Assembly (NCBI RefSeq): GCF_038070315.1
Contig: NZ_JBBPCC010000005.1
Span: 1 to 64,000 of the forward strand
Direction of reading: 5' to 3'
DNA length: 64,000 nucleotides
Source of the DNA: Paenibacillus_G filicis
Lineage (GTDB): Bacteria; Bacillota; Bacilli; Paenibacillales; NBRC-103111
The translations under genes and the position numbers were made by a program. Under the pieces are notes generated by a model. The model searched no databases. It saw only the letters and a program-made list of their open reading frames with translations, and had not been told where the DNA came from. Below are positions 60,181 through 64,000 of the stretch, piece after piece. The stretch's first letter is position 1; each line of letters starts with the position of its first letter.

Positions 60181-61224
60181 TTATTTCAGTGGATCGCGTA
60201 CAGTGACCTTGCCCGCTACGATGTCGTCGCGGATCGCCTTCACTTTATTAACAACCTCTTGGCCGATGAACGGGCTAAGCGGAGATTTGCTTTCCTTGGT
60301 GACAAACGTGACGCCCACGCCGTCTTCTTTCAAACCATAATCGACCGGACCGAACTTGAATGTGCCGGATGCGAAGTCTTTGACCGTCTGGTAAGCTACA
60401 GCATCGCTGCCCTTCAGTTGGGACAGCACGATGTGCTCAGGGTCCGTAACCGTACGGTCGATGTCCTGGCCGGATGTATAGAAGCCCTTCTCCTTGGCCG
60501 CTTCGAACACGCCCAGATCGCCGACAGCTGCTGCGCCTGCGATGAAGTCCGCGCCTTGAGCGAATTGGGTCAGCGCCAGCTCCTTGGCCTTGGCAGGGTC
60601 AGAGAAGCCGCCCACATAGTTCACGATAAACTTCGCATTCGGGTTAGTCGATTTCAGGCCTTCCTCGAAGCCGACCGTGTATTTCTTAAGCAGCGGAATA
60701 TCGACAGCCGCTACCATACCGACTACATTCTTCTTGGTGGCAAGACCGGCAGCCGCACCCAGCAGGTAAGCCGCTTCATGCTCGCGGAACACGACGCTGC
60801 GTACATTCGGCAGGTCCACGACGGTATCGATAATCGCGAACGATTTCTTCGGATTCTCGGTAGCTACTTTCTTCAGCGCATCCTCAGACTCGAAGCCGCT
60901 CGTGATGATCAGATCGTAGTTGTCGGCGACAGCCGAGCGCAGATTTTGCTCGATCGCGCTGTGATCGGCGGATTCTACCGTTTTCACTTCGACGCCGAAC
61001 TCCTTGCCGGCTTTCTTCACGCCTTCGTCCTGTTGAGCGAAGAATGGATTCAAACCGATCTTCTCCGGCGTAACCAGAACGACACGCTTGCTTGGCTTAG
61101 CGTCAGGCGCTTTCGTCTCGGCTTGACCCCCTGCCGCAGGCGCAGGTGTTTCAGACGGCTTGGCCGACGAGCAGCCCGTTACCAGCAACGCAGCCGCAAA
61201 AATAGACAATATGGCTTTTTTCAT
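60181..61224 (-). CDS. nupN: BMP-family nucleoside-binding lipoprotein (NupN/YufN-like)
   Basis: 347-aa lipoprotein with lipobox LLVTGC18 and a BMP (Bmp/Med) type I binding fold. The sequence runs VVLVTPEKIGLNPFFAQQ, FREHEAAYLLGAAAGLATKKNVVGMV and TSGQDIDRTVTDPEHIVLSQ. BMP proteins bind purine nucleosides. Start with GGGGAG upstream. First gene of the operon, with a good promoter about 60-90 bp ahead. Confidence 0.93.
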   Translation of the reverse strand: MKKAILSIFAAALLVTGCSSAKPSETPAPAAGGQAETKAPDAKPSKRVVLVTPEKIGLNPFFAQQDEGVKKAGKEFGVEVKTVESADHSAIEQNLRSAVADNYDLIITSGFESEDALKKVATENPKKSFAIIDTVVDLPNVRSVVFREHEAAYLLGAAAGLATKKNVVGMVAAVDIPLLKKYTVGFEEGLKSTNPNAKFIVNYVGGFSDPAKAKELALTQFAQGADFIAGAAAVGDLGVFEAAKEKGFYTSGQDIDRTVTDPEHIVLSQLKGSDAVAYQTVKDFASGTFKFGPVDYGLKEDGVGVTFVTKESKSPLSPFIGQEVVNKVKAIRDDIVAGKVTVRDPLK

Positions 61225-61286
61225 CTTCTCTTTCTCCCCTATCCAGCTATACAGCTTCTATACCAAATTTTTAGTGCTTTCTATAT

Positions 61287-61315
61287 ATCCTAGCAAATAA
61301 CTCGGATATAGTCAA
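61287..61315 (-). promoter_or_regulatory. Promoter of the nucleoside operon
   Basis: On the minus strand TTGACT (61315-61310) and TAGGAT (61292-61287) with a 17-bp spacer, a good sigma-A promoter about 60 bp before nupN. No purine riboswitch core was found between them. Confidence 0.6.
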
Positions 61316-61472
61316 AAGGATTTTTATCCCATTCGACAAATTCAGACAACACACTTTTCCCACAATACCATAAGTCTGCCGTAAGCTCCAGTTTTTCCTC
61401 GTCAGAGCGGCAGAACGAAGCTCCGGAAATCCCCTTTTCATGCGTAAAATCGATGTGTCAGAGTTTCATGTC

Positions 61473-63182
61473 CTACAGCTTGAATCTGCTGACGAGCGCT
61501 TCCAGCTTGCCCGATAGCTCATTCAACTGCTCCGCCGCCTTGGCCATATCCTGCACAGATGCCGATTGTTCCTCTGTCATGGCGGATACTTCCTCGGTGA
61601 GAGCTGCCGTATCCTCGATGACCTGGTTGATCTCCTGTACCGCCATGCCCAGGCTTTGGGCGCCTGCGGACATCTCGGAGATCGCAGACGATACCTCCTT
61701 GACGGAGCCGTTCAGTGTCTGCACCTGTCCAGTGATCGAGCGGAAGGACGTCCCGGCCTCATCCAGCGACGACATGCTGTGATCCATCGTCTTGGCCCCG
61801 TCCTCCACCAGGCTGGCGATCATCCGGACGCCGCCGGTCATCGCCCCCAGAATACGGTTGATGTTCTCCGTCGAATGGCCGGTCTGATCGGCCAGCTTGC
61901 GGATTTCCGTGGCGACTACGTTAAAGCCCCGGCCATGCTCGCCTGCGCGCGAAGCCTCTATGGCGGCATTGAGCGCCAGCAGCTGCGTCTGATTGGATAC
62001 TTCCCTTATGTAACCGGCGACCTGGAGAATCTCTTCGGAGCTGTGGCTCATCTCCTCGACCTGCTGCCGGATCGTCTGGAACGCCTTCACCACTTCCAGA
62101 CTCTCGTCCACGCTGCGGTTGATCTTCTCTTCGCCAGCTGCGGCCAGCTCGGCCGTCTGCCCGGCCAATTGGGCCACTTCGCCAGCATTCACCGATACCT
62201 GCTGCAGCCCGGCAGTTGTCTGCTGCATGATCGCAGAAATTTCCTGCGTCTGCGATACCTGGCTCTCGGAACCGGCGGCCACTCTCTGGATCGATTGCGC
62301 CACTTCGGACGTGGCTCTAGCGGTATCCTCCGTGCCTTGCGTGAGCAGCGCAGCCGATTCAGCCAGCTTGACCGTATCGTTCCTGATCCCCAGCATCATG
62401 CTCTGCAAGCTGAACAACAGGCGGTTGGTCGCTTCAGCGAGATCCTTGACCTCATCGTTGCTGCTCACCCGGATGCGAGTCTTTAGATTGCCTTCCGACG
62501 AAGCGATATCCGCGATTGTCCGCGTCACCGAATTGACACTCCGGGACAGTCTCACCGAGATGACAACGGCGATCACGATCGAGACGAGCGCGACTCCGAC
62601 GAGCAGCAGCCACAGCTCCAGACGCAGCAGCTGATTGTTTTTCAACATCACATCCACGCGGGTATGTGTCAGCTCGCGTTCCGTGCTGCGGAACACATCT
62701 ATATCCTGGCGGATGCCCTGCATGATCGGATTGCCCGGATCGTTCTTGAAAAACGCAGCGATGGCCGCATTATCATTGCCCTTCTTATAAGCAATGACCG
62801 GATCGCCAGCAATCTTGATCCAGCTCTCGATCTGCTCCTTGATCTTGCTCAGCTTCTCCTGTTGCGCAGGATTATCCCCGACCAGGCCGAACAGCTTGTC
62901 GTAGTTGCTCACCCAGTCCCCCTTGGCCTTCGTATACGGCGTCAGGTAGCTCTCCTGACCGGAGATAAGGAATCCGCGCTGTCCGGCTTCGAGATCGATG
63001 ATATTTTTCTCAATAAGACCCGCGACATCATGAACGTCCATATCGTGTCCGGCAATAAAGCTCGTCTCCCGCTCCAGCGCATCCAGCTTGCCGCTAATCC
63101 ATAGGACGGAAGCAGCCAGACAGAGCGCAATAAGCAAATAACCGCTGCCGACTTTAGTTAAAATCGTTATTCTCCACTTCAT
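61473..63182 (-). CDS. Methyl-accepting chemotaxis protein
   Basis: 569 aa. N-terminal helix (14-32), extracellular four-helix sensor region (about 35-185, CHASE3-like, with ETSFIAGHDMDVHDVAGLIE and RGFLISGQESYL), second helix (190-210), HAMP (211-264), and a long signalling coiled coil with the hairpin tip VSNQTQLLALNAAIEASRAGEHGRGF. The ligand is unknown. Start with GAAAGG about 11 bp upstream. A sigma-A promoter precedes it. Adjacent to the nucleoside operon but not in it. Confidence 0.93.
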   Translation of the reverse strand: MKWRITILTKVGSGYLLIALCLAASVLWISGKLDALERETSFIAGHDMDVHDVAGLIEKNIIDLEAGQRGFLISGQESYLTPYTKAKGDWVSNYDKLFGLVGDNPAQQEKLSKIKEQIESWIKIAGDPVIAYKKGNDNAAIAAFFKNDPGNPIMQGIRQDIDVFRSTERELTHTRVDVMLKNNQLLRLELWLLLVGVALVSIVIAVVISVRLSRSVNSVTRTIADIASSEGNLKTRIRVSSNDEVKDLAEATNRLLFSLQSMMLGIRNDTVKLAESAALLTQGTEDTARATSEVAQSIQRVAAGSESQVSQTQEISAIMQQTTAGLQQVSVNAGEVAQLAGQTAELAAAGEEKINRSVDESLEVVKAFQTIRQQVEEMSHSSEEILQVAGYIREVSNQTQLLALNAAIEASRAGEHGRGFNVVATEIRKLADQTGHSTENINRILGAMTGGVRMIASLVEDGAKTMDHSMSSLDEAGTSFRSITGQVQTLNGSVKEVSSAISEMSAGAQSLGMAVQEINQVIEDTAALTEEVSAMTEEQSASVQDMAKAAEQLNELSGKLEALVSRFKL

Positions 63183-63236
63183 TAATTACACAACCTTTCA
63201 TAAGGGTATTAGCTTCCTTAACATAAGCGTGCGACC

Positions 63237-63265
63237 ATTATACTATGACCTTATACCTATTACAA
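63237..63265 (-). promoter_or_regulatory. Promoter of the chemoreceptor gene
   Basis: On the minus strand TTGTAA (63265-63260) and TATAAT (63242-63237) with a 17-bp spacer, 55 bp before the ATG. It looks like sigma-A rather than the motility sigma-D type. Confidence 0.6.
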
Positions 63266-63313
63266 AGTCGAATCCTGCTGAAACCGATTTCAATTGATAA
63301 AAAGATGAAACAG

Positions 63314-63342
63314 TAAAAAGCCCGCTCCAATAGGACGGGCTT
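63314..63342 (-). terminator. Terminator of the small orphan gene
   Basis: AAGCCCG-C-TCC pairs with GGA-CGGGCTT (63318-63328 with 63333-63342), one bulged C, then TTTTTAC on the minus strand. About 45 bp after the stop of the 71-aa gene. Confidence 0.8.
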
Positions 63343-63385
63343 GGCAACCGGTCAGATGGGCCGGTACGCACTGCAAAGAGCAAGT

Positions 63386-63601
63386 TTAGAAAATCGGAAT
63401 CGAGTATTTATCGCCTTCCGTCGAATACAGGACAGCCTCTGCGCTGAACAGGTCGATCCGGACTGGAGGCTCCTTCATCGAGGACAACGTGATCTTGTTA
63501 TTTTTCAATGCGGATAGCAGGGACGGTATCAGCTTCTGATCGGTTCCAAACAGATTCACCTGTACGACGTCATGATTGAAGAAGACATTCACACTGTTCA
63601 T
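63386..63601 (-). CDS. Small protein of unknown function
   Basis: 71 aa from the ATG at 63601, which has GGGAGGG eight bases upstream; a longer frame to 63658 has no site. Predicted beta-alpha-beta-beta layout: VNVFFNHDVVQVNLFG, a helix (KLIPSLLSALKNN), then VRIDLFSAEAVLYSTEG and YSIPIF. No signal peptide, membrane helix or known motif. Has its own terminator. Not recognised. Confidence 0.65.
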   Translation of the reverse strand: MNSVNVFFNHDVVQVNLFGTDQKLIPSLLSALKNNKITLSSMKEPPVRIDLFSAEAVLYSTEGDKYSIPIF

Positions 63602-63933
63602 CAAACGTTCCCTCCCAAAGCTTAGAATAAATACAAGTTTTTCAATCGGAATAATCAATTTACAATAAATTTACCATTTGAAGATTAGATTGTCAATCCC
63701 GCTAACAGCCCTTCTGCGTATCACCAAGCTGCCGTGTTGCATCCCTGCATACTGAGATTTCGACAGTTCTTGTATCCACGGACTTACCTCACTTTCGCTC
63801 GGAATAGGCTATTCAGACCTAGCCTATTTCCTTTTCTTTTAAAAATTTTGGGTGTTTACGGTTTTTTTGTGTGACAAAATACCCTCTTATGATGGAAAAT
63901 ATAAGTATGATATACGAATTGGAGGAACGCAGA
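63602..63933. other. Divergent intergenic region, no recognised gene
   Basis: AT-rich 330 bp that should hold the promoters of the small orphan gene (minus) and the partial gene at 63934 (plus). TATGAT occurs at 63888-63893 and 63906-63911 as -10 candidates for the latter, without a convincing -35. Nothing else recognised. Confidence 0.4.
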
Positions 63934-64000
63934 TGGAGTTCTTTCGCAATGACAGCTTCTCCCTTCAGGGCAAAGGGGATCATGTATACATAACTGCCGT
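63934..64000 (+). CDS. Start of an unidentified protein, cut by the window end
   Basis: An ATG at 63934 with GGAGG seven bases upstream opens a frame to the window end, starting MEFFRNDSFSLQGKGDHVYI. Only 22 codons are visible, too little for identification. The strong ribosome site makes it a likely real gene. Confidence 0.6.

Noticed and set aside
60163..61293. Plus-strand open frame of 376 codons opposite the BMP lipoprotein
   Set aside because: Antisense shadow; the minus-strand lipoprotein has a clear signal peptide and family motifs.
61225..61472. Purine riboswitch before the nucleoside operon
   Set aside because: No conserved junction or loop sequences could be found; only a sigma-A promoter is visible.
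1..64000. CRISPR array, prophage, tRNA or rRNA genes
   Set aside because: No regular repeats, phage genes, or tRNA/rRNA sequences were recognised by reading; a dedicated scan (tRNAscan-SE, CRISPR finder) was not possible here.

Overview
The window looks like the chromosome of a Paenibacillus-type Firmicute. Support comes from the moderately high GC content, strong AGGAGG-type ribosome binding sites with many GTG/TTG starts, a spore-germinant receptor operon (gerA type), YesM/YesN-type two-component genes, a bacterial nitric oxide synthase, GlnK/GlnL, and large secreted glycoside hydrolases with PA14, cohesin-like, FIVAR and dockerin modules. Most genes lie on the minus strand.

Layout. 1-624 is the end of an electron-transfer flavoprotein alpha gene. 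691-18015 is a plant-polysaccharide locus on the minus strand: a GH2 enzyme with its own promoter and terminator, then a probable operon of a YtfQ-type sugar-binding lipoprotein, a double ATPase, two permeases, a sensor kinase, an AraC-type response regulator, a membrane-anchored protein with two tandem sugar-binding domains, and a secreted GH43 enzyme. 18393-23646 holds a structured 3' region, transaldolase, transketolase, heme oxygenase and branched-chain aminotransferase. 23781-29171 holds a LysR regulator, a lipoprotein, a Rieske-type FAD oxidoreductase, a DUF4362-like protein and a fructokinase.

29370-30671 is the most unusual part. A class I isoprenoid-synthase-like protein is followed by a nitrile-hydratase-like-leader (NHLP) peptide precursor that ends in Gly-Gly plus eight residues with a C-terminal Trp. 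This resembles ComQ/ComX logic with a different leader. An orphan multi-membrane-span histidine kinase (30805-32718) faces it.

32848-36922 is a four-gene germinant receptor operon. A PDZ-Lon protease, nitric oxide synthase and a LysE-type exporter follow. 40589-45881 combines GlnK-GlnL with a glutamine-type ABC transporter. 46012-48679 is an AT-rich zone of decay with a micro-ORF, a broken drug-efflux gene, a stalk-domain protein, a C-terminal gene scrap and an IS1182-type transposase remnant.

48740-53443 is a divergent thiol/sulfur locus: a TlpA-like thioredoxin and a beta-propeller lipoprotein on one side, and a lipoprotein sulfurtransferase, rhodanese, TusA-like protein and YeeE/TsuA transporter on the other, with an inverted repeat between them. 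54044-54766 is an AT-rich RibD/DHFR-like reductase. 55150-61224 is a nucleoside uptake operon (BMP lipoprotein, ATPase, two permeases) that continues into a sulfite-oxidase-like molybdoenzyme and a nucleoside phosphorylase. A chemoreceptor, a small orphan protein and a partial plus-strand gene end the window. No tRNA, rRNA or CRISPR array was recognised.
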